A stretch of 64,000 nt of DNA from Oleiagrimonas citrea (GCF_012395255.1 NZ_JAAZQD010000001.1:682001-746000); one strand, 5' to 3'. Counted from the first letter of the stretch, positions 49,312 to 58,227 are shown. Numbers and translations: made by a program. Notes: generated by a model from the sequence alone, not told the origin.

Positions 49312-49922
49312 CCGCAGCACTCCCGTTTCAGCACCCAGATGCGGCGCACGTCGAACGACGCGACCAGCGCCAGGAGCACCGTCAGGGCCGCGAATGCCCA
49401 GATACCCGGCTGCAGGACCACCTCGAAGATGTCGCCCACTTTCACCACGGCGACCAGCGTTCCCAGCATGAACACCTCGATCATGCTCCACGGGCGAATC
49501 GCATGCAGCATGCGCATGATGTGGATGAAACCCGGCGGACGCCGTCCCACACGGAGGAAGCCCAGCACCCAGGCGAACAGCAGCACCTGCATCATCGGAA
49601 AGAAGAACAGCATCAGCGCGGCCAGCACCGACACCACGCCGATGCCGTCGTGCCAGGTCGTGATGATGGCCTTCCACAGCGTGGCCGAACTGGTATGCCC
49701 GTTCAGCTCCAGGGTCACGATCGGCCAGATGTTGGCGATCAGGAACGTGATCGCCGCCGCCAGCGCCAGCGCGAACATGCTGTCCAGACTCAGCCATGGC
49801 CGGCGATACAGCACCGCCTGGCAGCGCACGCAGCGCGCGACCTCGCCCCGCTCGAGATCGTGCTTGCGGTGCACGGCATCGCAATGCTCGCAGATCACCA
49901 GTGTGTGAACGGCCGAATCCAT
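49308..49922 (-). CDS. pqiA: PqiA-like membrane protein, first half-size gene
   Basis: First PF04403 domain as a separate 204-residue protein. The zinc-ribbon-like N terminus CEHCDAVH...CVRCQAVLYRR has Cys11, 14, 31 and 34. Membrane helices include MFALALAAAITFLIANIWPIV, VLAALMLFFFPMMQVLLFAW and PWSMIEVFMLGTLVAVVKV. The ATG at 49922 (MDSAVHTLVICEHCD) is preferred over upstream frame starts because it begins just before the Cys motif. It is the first gene of the four-gene pqi operon and divergent from the thioredoxin-TPR gene (135 bases). Confidence 0.92.
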   Translation of the reverse strand: MDSAVHTLVICEHCDAVHRKHDLERGEVARCVRCQAVLYRRPWLSLDSMFALALAAAITFLIANIWPIVTLELNGHTSSATLWKAIITTWHDGIGVVSVLAALMLFFFPMMQVLLFAWVLGFLRVGRRPPGFIHIMRMLHAIRPWSMIEVFMLGTLVAVVKVGDIFEVVLQPGIWAFAALTVLLALVASFDVRRIWVLKRECCG

Positions 49923-50057
49923 GCCGCGATTATCCAACAAGCGCATGCGCGCTGCGCTGAACACATGGCGTATGCATCGCCATCCGCCGATGCGTTACCT
50001 TGATGTAGGCCATTTTCGCCCCGATCTGTTGGCTCATCCCATTCTCCCGGAGCTCCC

Positions 50058-50930
50058 GTGAGCACGAACGCACACGTTTTCGACGTCACCCCAGACAATT
50101 TCGAGACCGAAGTCCTGCAGGCATCCTCGCAGACACCGATCCTGATCGACTTCTGGGCCACCTGGTGCGGCCCGTGCAAGGCGCTGGGGCCGTTGCTGGA
50201 GAAACTCGCCGCCGAATACAACGGCGCCTTCCGGCTGGCCAAGATCGACGTCGACGCCAACCAGGAACTGGCGGCCATGTTCGGCATCCGCAGCGTGCCG
50301 ACCGTGGCGTTGATCCAGGACGGTCGCCCGGTCGACGGTTTCGCCGGGGCGCTGCCGGAAGGCCAGCTGCGCGAATTCCTGTCCAAGCATGTCGAGCCGG
50401 CCTCGCTAATCGAGACCCCGGATGACTTGGATAGCGACGCGCCGGAGAGCACAACCGAATCCGCCGCCGACGCCGTGCAGCGCATCCGTGCCGAAATGGC
50501 CGCGCGTCCCGACGACGAGAGCCTGAAGCTCGATCTCGCCCTGGCGCAGCTGCGCGCCGGCGATTTCGACGCGGCGCGTGCCGCGCTCGACGCCCTGCCC
50601 GCCAACCTCGCCACCGACGACCGCACTGCCCGGCTTCGTGGCCAGTTGCAGTTGGCCGAGGCTCTCGACGACGCCCCGGATGCCGACGCCCTGCGCCAGC
50701 GCATCGAAGCCGATCCCGAGGACTGGTCGGCACGCGACCTGCTGGGCGTACGCCTGACGCTGGGCGACGCGCCGGCCGAAGGGCTCGACCAGTTTCTGCA
50801 CATCCTTCGGCATCAGCGCGACTGGAACGAGGGTCTGGCACGCCAGCGTCTGCTGGCCGCGTTCCAGATTCTCGAGGACAGCGCACTGGTCGGCGACTAT
50901 CGCCGGCGCATGGCTTCGATCCTGTTCTGA
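50058..50930 (+). CDS. cnoX: CnoX-type thioredoxin-TPR chaperone
   Basis: A 290-residue cytosolic protein with an N-terminal thioredoxin domain and C-terminal TPR helices, the YbbN/CnoX architecture. The start is GTG 50058 with GGAG close upstream. The active site is complete: ILIDFWATWCGPCKALGPLL, with Cys37 and Cys40. VPTVALIQDGRPVDGFAGALP holds the conserved cis-Pro. The TPR part includes KLDLALAQLRAGDFDAARAALDAL and ARDLLGVRLTLGDAPAEGLD. E. coli CnoX lacks the CxxC pair (SxxC), while the Caulobacter protein keeps it, so this one should have redox activity. Confidence 0.93.
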   Translation: MSTNAHVFDVTPDNFETEVLQASSQTPILIDFWATWCGPCKALGPLLEKLAAEYNGAFRLAKIDVDANQELAAMFGIRSVPTVALIQDGRPVDGFAGALPEGQLREFLSKHVEPASLIETPDDLDSDAPESTTESAADAVQRIRAEMAARPDDESLKLDLALAQLRAGDFDAARAALDALPANLATDDRTARLRGQLQLAEALDDAPDADALRQRIEADPEDWSARDLLGVRLTLGDAPAEGLDQFLHILRHQRDWNEGLARQRLLAAFQILEDSALVGDYRRRMASILF

Positions 50931-50943
50931 AGCCTCACGCCCG

Positions 50944-50971
50944 CACGCGCCGCGCACAGGCACGGCGCGTG
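50944..50971 (+). repeat. stem-loop after the thioredoxin-TPR gene
   Basis: CACGCGCCG and CGGCGCGTG form a 9-bp stem with a 10-base loop, 13 bases past the stop. No T-run follows; it may be a weak terminator or an mRNA 3' stabiliser. Confidence 0.45.
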
Positions 50972-51029
50972 ATGACTCCATGCCATCCAGCCAGCCCCTT
51001 CGCACAGATCGAAGCCAAGGTGACAAGAA

Positions 51030-51049
51030 ACCATACGCAAGGGTATGGT
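51030..51049 (+). promoter_or_regulatory. operator-like inverted repeat before the DUF4442 gene
   Basis: ACCATAC and GTATGGT are separated by six bases, a perfect 7-bp dyad. A possible promoter consists of GTGACA (51020-51025) and TATGGT (51044-51049) with an 18-base spacer. The dyad would then cover the spacer and -10, as repressor sites do. The regulator is unknown. Confidence 0.4.
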
Positions 51050-51078
51050 GAGCATTCCTTTACGCCTGATCGATCCGC

Positions 51079-51567
51079 ATGCGCGCCCGCACTCTTCGTC
51101 ACCTGCTCAACTTCTGGCCCCCGTTCCTGTTCAACGGCATCCGTGTGCGCGAAGTGAGCGAAGACTGGAGCGAGGCTCGGGTCACGCTGAAACTGCGTCC
51201 GTGGAACCGCAACTATGTCGGCACCCAGTTCGGCGGCAACCTGTTCGCCATGACCGATCCGTTCTGGATGCTGCTGACGATGCACCGCCTGGGCCGCGAC
51301 TACTACGTGTGGGACAAGGCCGGCGCCATCGAATTCATCGCCCCGGGCCGCAGCGACGTGCATGCCCATTTCCAGCTGCTCCCGGACACCGTCGAGGCAT
51401 TGCGTGCCGAAGCCGCGGACGGTGGCAAGGTGCTGCGATGGTTCGAAGTGGACGTCACGGACAACGATGGCGAACTGGTGGCGCGGGTGCGCAAGCAACT
51501 GTACGTTCGCCGCAAACCGCACGCGCGCCGAGCCGCATCGGACGCGACGACACCCGACCAGCCTTGA
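51079..51567 (+). CDS. DUF4442 hotdog-fold (YiiD-like thioesterase) protein
   Basis: A 162-residue protein of the hotdog thioesterase-like group. LRHLLNFWPPFLFNGIRVREVSEDWSEARVTL at the start and RNYVGTQFGGNLFAMTDPFWMLL in the middle are characteristic of DUF4442, which includes the YiiD C-terminal domain. KAGAIEFIAPGRSDVHAHF and VTDNDGELVARVRKQLYVRRK complete the sheet. The substrate is unknown; an acyl-CoA or acyl-ACP is inferred from the fold. The C terminus is basic. Confidence 0.85.
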   Translation: MRARTLRHLLNFWPPFLFNGIRVREVSEDWSEARVTLKLRPWNRNYVGTQFGGNLFAMTDPFWMLLTMHRLGRDYYVWDKAGAIEFIAPGRSDVHAHFQLLPDTVEALRAEAADGGKVLRWFEVDVTDNDGELVARVRKQLYVRRKPHARRAASDATTPDQP

Positions 51568-51643
51568 AGTACGCCGCATGCGACCGCTTCGCGCACACTG
51601 TCCGGGCACTCAGGCATGCTCCTGCAAGCGTCGCTGATATGCC

Positions 51644-51649
51644 TACAAT
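51644..51649 (+). promoter_or_regulatory. candidate -10 box for the DUF502 gene
   Basis: TACAAT lies 28 bases ahead of the ATG at 51677. No -35 element is clear. Its position favours ATG 51677 over the GTG at 51668 as start. Confidence 0.3.
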
Positions 51650-51676
51650 GGACCACCCTCGTGCCGAGTGCCGAAG

Positions 51677-52363
51677 ATGCGTCCGCTGCGCTTCAAACGC
51701 TATCTGCTGACCGGTCTGCTGACCTTCCTGCCGCTGTGGGTGACCTGGCTGGTGTTCTCGTTCGTGCTGGGCCTGCTGGCCAGCCTCGGCACACCGCTGG
51801 TCAATGCTGTGCTCAATGCGGTGGGCCTGGTCGCACCGCATCTCGCGCAGGCGCTGAACGTGCGCTGGATACTGAACATCCTCGCTCTGCTGCTCACGGT
51901 CGTCTCCCTGTATCTACTCGGCTTGCTGGCCAGCCGCGTGATCGGCCAGCGCATGCTCAGCGCCTTCGACACCCTGCTCGAACGCATTCCCCTGGTGCAG
52001 ACCATCTACGGCGGCACCAAGAAGCTGATGAACGTTCTGCAGACGCGCCCGGACCAGGTGCAGCGCGTGGTGCTGGTGGATTTCCCGCGCGAAGGCATGA
52101 AAGTGGTGGGTTTCGTCACCCGAGTCATGCGCGAGGAAGGCAGCAATCGCGAAATGGCAGCGGTATACATCCCGACCACGCCCAATCCCACCGGCGGCTA
52201 CCTCGAAGTCGTGCCCGTCGACCAGCTCACGCCGACCGACTGGACCATGGATCAGGCCATGGCCTTCATCATCTCCGGCGGCGCCGTCGCGCCGGACACG
52301 CTGCCGGGTCTCTCGGATGCACAGAAGAAGGCCCGAAGCACCGTTCCGCCAAGCGTTTCCTGA
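51677..52363 (+). CDS. DUF502 family inner-membrane protein
   Basis: A 228-residue protein. Two long hydrophobic helices (LLTGLLTFLPLWVTWLVFSFVLG and ILALLLTVVSLYLLGLLASR) flank a short loop. The DUF502 soluble domain follows: RIPLVQTIYGGTKKLMNVLQ, VVLVDFPREGMKVVGFVT, VYIPTTPNPTGGYLEVVP and TMDQAMAFIISGGAVAP. Function is not established. In many gammaproteobacteria this gene precedes aspS; here an M13 peptidase follows. A GTG three codons upstream is an alternative start. Confidence 0.92.
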   Translation: MRPLRFKRYLLTGLLTFLPLWVTWLVFSFVLGLLASLGTPLVNAVLNAVGLVAPHLAQALNVRWILNILALLLTVVSLYLLGLLASRVIGQRMLSAFDTLLERIPLVQTIYGGTKKLMNVLQTRPDQVQRVVLVDFPREGMKVVGFVTRVMREEGSNREMAAVYIPTTPNPTGGYLEVVPVDQLTPTDWTMDQAMAFIISGGAVAPDTLPGLSDAQKKARSTVPPSVS

Positions 52364-52531
52364 GGCCTGAAACGACGGCCGCGCGCCGTGCACCCCTGAC
52401 CTTCGACACTGTATGCTCACGTGACTTTTGCCCTAGTCTGGACAACAGGAATGCGTGCCATTGCGGGGGCATTGCGCACCGCATTCACCCTCGACTGTCC
52501 TACCCGCATTGATCCGGAGGAGAACCCCTAG

Positions 52532-54661
52532 ATGAACAAGCACATGCTGAAACCGCTGGCGCTGGCCGTGAGCCTGACGCTGGCCGCCACCGCCTGCAGC
52601 AAGGGCGGCGACGACAGCGCCAAGAACGCCGCGCCCGCCAAGGCCTCGACCGCTGCGATGATGTCCAACGCGCCCGCCAGCGCCTCCACCGCCCCGGTAT
52701 TCAACATCGCGGACCTGGACAAGAACATCAACGCCTGCACCGATTTCAACGGCTTCGTCAACGCGAAGTGGGTGAAGGCCAACCCGATCCCGGCCGACCA
52801 GACCTCCTGGGGTTCGTTCAACGAACTGCGCGAGAAGAGCCTGAAAGACCAGCACCAGCTGGTCGACGACGCCGCCAAGAATGCCGACAGCGCGCCGGCC
52901 GGTTCCATCGAGCAGAAGATCGGCTGGCTGTACAGCTCGGCCATGAACATGGACGCGCGCAACAAGGCCGGCTTCGATCCGATCAAGCCAGACCTGGCCT
53001 CGATCGACGCCATCCAGTCGCGCAAGGATCTTCAGCCGTGGCTGGACAAGGCCTTCGCCAAGGGTGACGGCCGCGTGTTCAGCTTCGGCTCCGACGCCGA
53101 CTTCAAGAACGCCAAGCAGCAGATCGCATACACCTTCCAGAGCGGACTGGGCCTGCCGACACCGGCCTACTACACCAAGTCCGAGCACAAGGACGTCCGC
53201 GAAGCCTACGTCAAGTACCTGGGCAAGCTGTTCGAACTGACCGGCGACAAGCCGGCCGAGGCGAAGAAGCAGGCCGAACTGGCGATGAAGTTCGAGACCG
53301 ACCTGGCCAAGCATTCGGTGCCGCGCGTCGAACTGCGCAACCCGAAGAACCAGTACCACTTCGTGTCCGTGGCCGAAGCCAACAAGGTCACGCCGCACTT
53401 CAACTGGAACACCTTCTTCAGCTCGCAGGGCGTGACCGTCGACAAGGGCTTCTCCCTGTCCCAGCCGAAGTTCTTCAAGGAATTCGATCACCTGCTGGCC
53501 ACCGCCCCGATGAATGAGTGGAAGGCCTACCTGAAGGCGCACGCCATCTCCGGTGCCGCCAGCGCGCTGTCCGAACCGTTCGTCGACGCCCGTTTCGACT
53601 TCTACGGCAAGACCCTCAGCGGCCAGCCGCAGCAGCGTCCGCAGTGGAAGCGCTCGCTGAGCGCGGTCAACGGTTCCATGGGTCAGGCCCTGGGTCAGCT
53701 GTACGTGAAGAAGTACTTCCCGCCGGAAGCCAAGGAGCGCGCCGACCAGCTGGTGCACAACGTGCTGGCTGCCCTGAAGCACCGCATCCAGAACCTGGAC
53801 TGGATGAGTCCTGAGACCAAGCAGAAAGCGCTGCAGAAACTGTCCATGATCCTGCCCAAGATCGGCTACCCCGAGAACTGGCGCAGCTGGGACGGCCTGA
53901 AGATCTCCAAGGACAACTACTACGCCAACCTCGAGGCGGCGCAGAAGTTCAACTACGACTACGACATCGCCAAGATCGGCAAGCCCACGGACCGCAAGGA
54001 ATGGGGCATGACCCCGCAGACGGTCAACGCCTACTACAACCCGACCGACAACACGATCAACTTCCCGGCCGCGATCCTGCAGCCGCCGTTCTTCTACGCG
54101 CACGGTGACGACGCGATCAACTATGGCGGCATCGGCGCGGTGATCGGTCACGAGTCCAGCCACGGCTTCGACGACCAGGGCAGCCAGTTCGATGGCAGCG
54201 GCAACCTGCACAACTGGTGGACCAAGGCCGACCGCAAAGCCTTCGACGCGCGTACCCACAAGCTGGTCCAGCAGTTCGATGGCTACGTGCCGCTGAAGGA
54301 CCACCCGAAACTGCACGTCAACGGCAAGCTGACCCTGGGCGAGAACATCGCCGATCTGGGTGGCCTGAACATCGCCTACGACGCCCTGCAGATGGCGATG
54401 AAGAACCATCCGAAGGAAGCCAGCGAGAAGATCGACGGCTACACCGAAGACCAGCGCTTCTTCCTGAACTGGGCCCGCGTGTGGCGTGGCGAGATTCGTC
54501 CGAAGCGCCAGATGGTGCTGCTGAACGCCGATCCGCATGCGCCGATGAAGTTCCGTGCCATCGGTGCGCCGTCCAACATGCCGGCCTTCGCCAAGGCGTT
54601 CCAGTGCAAGCCCGGCGACAAGATGGTGCGTCCGGCCGACAAGCGCGTGAAGATCTGGTAA
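52532..54661 (+). CDS. M13 family (neprilysin/PepO-like) metallopeptidase lipoprotein
   Basis: A 709-residue zinc endopeptidase in the cell envelope. A strong GGAGGAGA precedes the ATG. The signal peptide ends in a lipobox (LTLAATACSKGG; lipid-modified Cys22). A Ser/Ala-rich linker leads to the M13 N-terminal domain (NACTDFNGFVNAKWV, IPADQTSWGSFNEL). The zinc site is HESSH at residues 540-544 in IGHESSHGFDDQGSQFD, with the third ligand Glu604 in GENIADLGGLNIAYDAL. The end, FRAIGAPSNMPAFAKAFQC and KRVKIW, is typical of M13. Substrate is unknown. Confidence 0.95.
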   Translation: MNKHMLKPLALAVSLTLAATACSKGGDDSAKNAAPAKASTAAMMSNAPASASTAPVFNIADLDKNINACTDFNGFVNAKWVKANPIPADQTSWGSFNELREKSLKDQHQLVDDAAKNADSAPAGSIEQKIGWLYSSAMNMDARNKAGFDPIKPDLASIDAIQSRKDLQPWLDKAFAKGDGRVFSFGSDADFKNAKQQIAYTFQSGLGLPTPAYYTKSEHKDVREAYVKYLGKLFELTGDKPAEAKKQAELAMKFETDLAKHSVPRVELRNPKNQYHFVSVAEANKVTPHFNWNTFFSSQGVTVDKGFSLSQPKFFKEFDHLLATAPMNEWKAYLKAHAISGAASALSEPFVDARFDFYGKTLSGQPQQRPQWKRSLSAVNGSMGQALGQLYVKKYFPPEAKERADQLVHNVLAALKHRIQNLDWMSPETKQKALQKLSMILPKIGYPENWRSWDGLKISKDNYYANLEAAQKFNYDYDIAKIGKPTDRKEWGMTPQTVNAYYNPTDNTINFPAAILQPPFFYAHGDDAINYGGIGAVIGHESSHGFDDQGSQFDGSGNLHNWWTKADRKAFDARTHKLVQQFDGYVPLKDHPKLHVNGKLTLGENIADLGGLNIAYDALQMAMKNHPKEASEKIDGYTEDQRFFLNWARVWRGEIRPKRQMVLLNADPHAPMKFRAIGAPSNMPAFAKAFQCKPGDKMVRPADKRVKIW

Positions 54662-54700
54662 GACCCGCGTTCCGTGGCACTCCGCCACGGTATGCACTCA

Positions 54701-54730
54701 GGGCGCCGCATTCGTGCGGCGCCCTTTTTT
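54701..54730 (+). terminator. intrinsic terminator after the M13 peptidase gene
   Basis: A 10-bp stem (GGGCGCCGCA with TGCGGCGCCC), the stable loop TTCG, then TTTTTT. It lies 39 bases past the stop. Confidence 0.95.
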
Positions 54731-54818
54731 GTGTCCAGACATGCGCCGTAGCCGCAGCCATCCGAGCGCAATCGCGCACAGCGCAGCCTGCGTCCTATCG
54801 CACAACCACATATTAATG

Positions 54819-54849
54819 TTGCGAATCATTCTCATTGCTACTATATTTT
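54819..54849 (+). promoter_or_regulatory. Fur box and promoter of fiu
   Basis: TTGCGAATCATTCTCATTG (54819-54837) is, on the other strand, CAATGAGAATGATTCGCAA, a close match to the gammaproteobacterial Fur consensus built on GAGAATGATT. It directly abuts -10-like TACTAT/TATATT (54838-54847). Iron-dependent repression of fiu-piuC is the expected outcome. Confidence 0.75.
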
Positions 54850-54995
54850 GCTTACGCAGGCGACGGCCCGACCGCTGCCCTGCCCCGAAACCAATCACCT
54901 GCCTGCTTCAGCCGGATGCGCTTGTGCGCATGCATGCCAACGTGCGGGCGCGGCGATCTCCTGCGCGAGTCGCCACGACAACAAGGATTTTCCGC

Positions 54996-57353
54996 ATGGC
55001 TGCCATCAAGAGCCGTAAACACGCACGTTCCCAGTTCCACCCTGCCGCGCCCCGAAATACGCCGAACAGCATGACCTGCATGCTTGGCGCCCTCGCGCTC
55101 GGCCTGCCCACCCTCAGCGTCGGCGCACACGCCGCGACGCCGAAAAAGACACACGCCGACGATGCCGCCGCCATCGCGCAGGCCAAGAAGCTCCCGGGCG
55201 TCTCGGTCCGGGCCTCGCTGCTGCCCGACTATCTGGTCGACAAGTCCGCTTCGGACAAGTACACGCAGCCGCTTGTGGACACCACGCAGACACTCCAGGT
55301 CATCTCCAGCGACCTGTTCAACCAGCAGGGCGCGACCACGCTCACCGACGTGCTGCGCAACAGCCCCGGCGTGGGCACGTTCTACGTCGGCGAGAACGGC
55401 AGCACGCAGACCGGCGATGCCATCTACATGCGCGGCTTCGACAGCTCCGGCAGCATCTTCGTCGATGGCGTGCGCGATCTCGGCGCGATCTCGCGGGATG
55501 TCTTCAACATCGACCAGGTCGAAGTGCTGAAAGGCCCGGCCGGCGCCGACAACGGCCGTACCGCGCCGACCGGCGCCATCAACATGATCACCAAGCAGCC
55601 GATGGCCGCCAACGCGACCGCTGCCTCGCTGAGCTACGGCAGCGGCGACCGCAAGCGCGCCACCGTGGACTGGAACCGCCAGACCGGCGAGCACAGCGCC
55701 TTCCGCCTGAACCTGATGGGCCAACGCAGCGGCGTGCCCGGCCGCGACCGCGTCGAGAACAACCGCTGGGGCTTCGCACCGTCGCTGGCCTTCGGCCTGG
55801 ACACGCCGACCCGCGTCTACATCGACTACCTGCACGTGAAGCAGGACAACGTGCCCGACGGCGGCGTGTCGACCATCGGTCTGCCCGGCTACAGCAGCCC
55901 CGATCCGGCGCGCCCCGAACTGGCGAACGCGCCCAAGGTGGACCCGAGCAATTTCTACGGCACCACTGCCGATCATGACGACGTGCGGGCGGACATGTTC
56001 ACCGTGCGTGTCGAGCACGACTTCGGCGACCGCGCGACGCTGCGCAACACCACGCGCTGGGGCCGCACACGCCAGGACTATCTGCTGTCCTCGTTCATGA
56101 GCCGTGCCGAGTACCTGGACACGCCCGATCTCGCCGCCCCGTCGACCTGGACCATGCGCCGATTGCCGAACTTCCGGCATCAGGAAAACGCCATCGCGAC
56201 CAACCAGACGCACCTGACCTGGACGCTGCATACCGGCGCGGTCGAGCACGACTTCAGCGCGGGCATCGAATTCACGCGCGAGGAACTGAGCACGGTGGCG
56301 CTGGGCGCGCTCGGCGACGGCAGCTGGCCCGCGGTCGGCGTGTACGATCCGAGTCCGTATGTCGGCACGCTCGACTACGGCGAGACCGGCGGCTGGAGCA
56401 AGGGTCGCACGGACACCGTGTCGGCCTATCTGTTCGACACCATGAAGTTCGGCCCGCGCTGGCAGCTCAACCTCGGCGCGCGTCTGGACCACTACACCAC
56501 CGACTTCCACAGCGTCGCGCCCTGCGGCGGCCGGCGTGGCCCGGATTGTGGCGGATTGGCCGATGGCACGCCGACCACCGAACTCGATACGCGCCTGCAG
56601 GGCAACCTGCCGAACTGGAAGGTCGGCCTGCTGTACAAGCCGGCCGAGAACGGAAGCGTGTACGCCAACGTCGCCGTCTCGCAGCAGCCGCCGGGCGGCG
56701 ATACCCTTGCACTCAGTTCGCGCCCGAACAATGCCGCCAACCCCGATTTCGATCCGCAGAAGGCGCATACCGTCGAACTGGGCACGAAATGGAACCTCAT
56801 CGATGACCGCCTGCTGCTGACCGCAGCCGTCTACCGCACCGTGGTCACCAACCAGGTCGAACAGGACCCGGTCGACCTCCAGTACGTGCAGACCGGCCGC
56901 AAGCGCGTGCAGGGTGTGGAGCTGAGCGCGGTCGGCAAGCTCACCGAGAACTGGGCGATCAGCGCCGGCTTCACCACCATGGACGCCACCGTGACCCGCG
57001 GCGACGCCGTCGCCAACGACGGTTCCGACGATCTGGCCTACACGCCGACGCGCGCCTTCACCGCATGGACCACCTATCACCTGCCGTTCAATCTCACCCT
57101 CGGCGGCGGCGCACGCTACGCGGGTGCGCTCAAGCGCGGTCATGACGGCGCAGTCGGCACTCCGGAGTTCACCCGTTCCTACTGGGTGTTCGACGCCGTG
57201 GCCAGCTATCCGCTCAACCGGCACACGGATCTTCGCCTGAACGTGAACAATCTGCTCGACAAGCACTACGTCGCCGCCATCAACAAGAGCGGCTACCGCT
57301 ACACGCCCGGCACGCCGCGCGCGGCGATGCTGACCGTCAACGTCCGCTTCTGA
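54996..57353 (+). CDS. fiu: catecholate siderophore TonB-dependent receptor
   Basis: Outer-membrane receptor importing ferric catecholates (linear enterobactin breakdown products and catechol-conjugated drugs in E. coli). The start ATG 54996 (MAAIKSRKHARS) has AAGGA eight bases upstream; the product is 785 residues. A signal sequence (MLGALALGLPTLSVGAHA) is followed by a short N-terminal segment. The plug contains PLVDTTQTLQVISSDLFNQQ, GDAIYMRGFDSSGSIFVDGV and GAINMITKQP. The barrel ends in AAMLTVNVRF. Blocks such as YLHVKQDNVPDGGVSTIGLP and NKSGYRYTPGTPR match E. coli Fiu closely. It lies 15 bases from piuC. Confidence 0.95.
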   Translation: MAAIKSRKHARSQFHPAAPRNTPNSMTCMLGALALGLPTLSVGAHAATPKKTHADDAAAIAQAKKLPGVSVRASLLPDYLVDKSASDKYTQPLVDTTQTLQVISSDLFNQQGATTLTDVLRNSPGVGTFYVGENGSTQTGDAIYMRGFDSSGSIFVDGVRDLGAISRDVFNIDQVEVLKGPAGADNGRTAPTGAINMITKQPMAANATAASLSYGSGDRKRATVDWNRQTGEHSAFRLNLMGQRSGVPGRDRVENNRWGFAPSLAFGLDTPTRVYIDYLHVKQDNVPDGGVSTIGLPGYSSPDPARPELANAPKVDPSNFYGTTADHDDVRADMFTVRVEHDFGDRATLRNTTRWGRTRQDYLLSSFMSRAEYLDTPDLAAPSTWTMRRLPNFRHQENAIATNQTHLTWTLHTGAVEHDFSAGIEFTREELSTVALGALGDGSWPAVGVYDPSPYVGTLDYGETGGWSKGRTDTVSAYLFDTMKFGPRWQLNLGARLDHYTTDFHSVAPCGGRRGPDCGGLADGTPTTELDTRLQGNLPNWKVGLLYKPAENGSVYANVAVSQQPPGGDTLALSSRPNNAANPDFDPQKAHTVELGTKWNLIDDRLLLTAAVYRTVVTNQVEQDPVDLQYVQTGRKRVQGVELSAVGKLTENWAISAGFTTMDATVTRGDAVANDGSDDLAYTPTRAFTAWTTYHLPFNLTLGGGARYAGALKRGHDGAVGTPEFTRSYWVFDAVASYPLNRHTDLRLNVNNLLDKHYVAAINKSGYRYTPGTPRAAMLTVNVRF

Positions 57354-57368
57354 CAGGAAGGCCGCGCC

Positions 57369-58046
57369 ATGCTCATTCACATCCCCGGCCTTCTCACTCC
57401 CGACCAGGCGGCGTCTATGCGCCGTCGCCTGGAAGCCGCGGACTGGGCCGACGGTCGCGAGACCGTCGGCACGCAGGGCGCACAGGTCAAACGCAACCAG
57501 CAGCTGGCCGAGCATTCGCCACTGCGTCAGGAACTGGCGACCGAAGTCCTTCAGGCGCTCGGCCGCAGCCCACTGTTCCACGCCGCGGCCCTGCCGCATC
57601 GCATCCTGCCTCCGCGCTTCAACCGCTATGCCGGCGGCGGAACCTACGGCAACCACGTCGATGGCGCGGTGATGCGTCTGGACGACGGCACGCAGCTGCG
57701 CAGCGACATCGCCTGCACCCTGTTCCTGGACGAACCGGACCGCTACGACGGCGGCGAACTGATCGTCGGCGACACCTACGGCGAGCACGAAGTGAAACTG
57801 CCGGCCGGCGACATGATCGTGTACCCGGCCAGCAGCATCCACCGGGTCGCGCCGGTCACGCGCGGCGCCCGGCTGGCGGCGTTCTTCTGGGTACAGAGTC
57901 TGATCCGCGACGACCAGCGACGGCGCACGCTGCTGGAACTCGATACCGCCATCCAGACCCTCACGCACGAACAGGCCGACCGCGGCGCACTGGTACAGCT
58001 GACCGCCGTCTACCACAACCTGCTCCGCGCCTGGTCGGAGACCTGA
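57369..58046 (+). CDS. piuC: PKHD-type Fe(II)/2-oxoglutarate hydroxylase PiuC/YbiX
   Basis: Iron- and 2-oxoglutarate-dependent dioxygenase always found next to fiu/piuA-type receptors. It has 225 residues (E. coli YbiX 225). The metal triad is His96, Asp98 (GTYGNHVDGAVMR) and His158 (YPASSIHRVAPVT), with Arg168 placed to bind 2-oxoglutarate. The N-terminal PGLLTPDQAASMRRRLEAADW is typical. Its substrate is unknown; a role in siderophore processing or protein hydroxylation has been suggested. It shares the Fur-controlled transcript with fiu. Confidence 0.96.
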   Translation: MLIHIPGLLTPDQAASMRRRLEAADWADGRETVGTQGAQVKRNQQLAEHSPLRQELATEVLQALGRSPLFHAAALPHRILPPRFNRYAGGGTYGNHVDGAVMRLDDGTQLRSDIACTLFLDEPDRYDGGELIVGDTYGEHEVKLPAGDMIVYPASSIHRVAPVTRGARLAAFFWVQSLIRDDQRRRTLLELDTAIQTLTHEQADRGALVQLTAVYHNLLRAWSET

Positions 58047-58227
58047 GCGGAACGATTCGCGGCATGCCGGAACGAACGGCAGATGGCTCCCTCTGCCTGC
58101 GGTGCGCCGGACCTGGGTTCCGAAACTCCGGCCGCAACAGCGGATCGTGACGCCGTTTCAGGCCGCGGAAGCCGGCCCACTCCCGACGCGATACGAACGC
58201 ATGCTTTCATCCATGCGCCCAAGCGCG

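Larger units (their letters stand above)
54662..54995 (+). other. 334-base intergenic region between the M13 peptidase and fiu
   Basis: It contains two hairpins closing the peptidase transcript (CCGTGGC/GCCACGG at 54672-54690 and the terminator at 54701-54730), then a locally AT-rich promoter zone (54800-54850) with a Fur-type site, then about 150 bases of leader before fiu. I see no separate gene in it. The fiu frame is open through much of it, but without conserved coding content. Confidence 0.7.

Noticed and set aside
54852-58016. Minus-strand open frame of about 1050 codons opposite fiu and piuC
   Set aside because: The plus-strand genes match known families over their full length; the antisense product does not resemble any protein.
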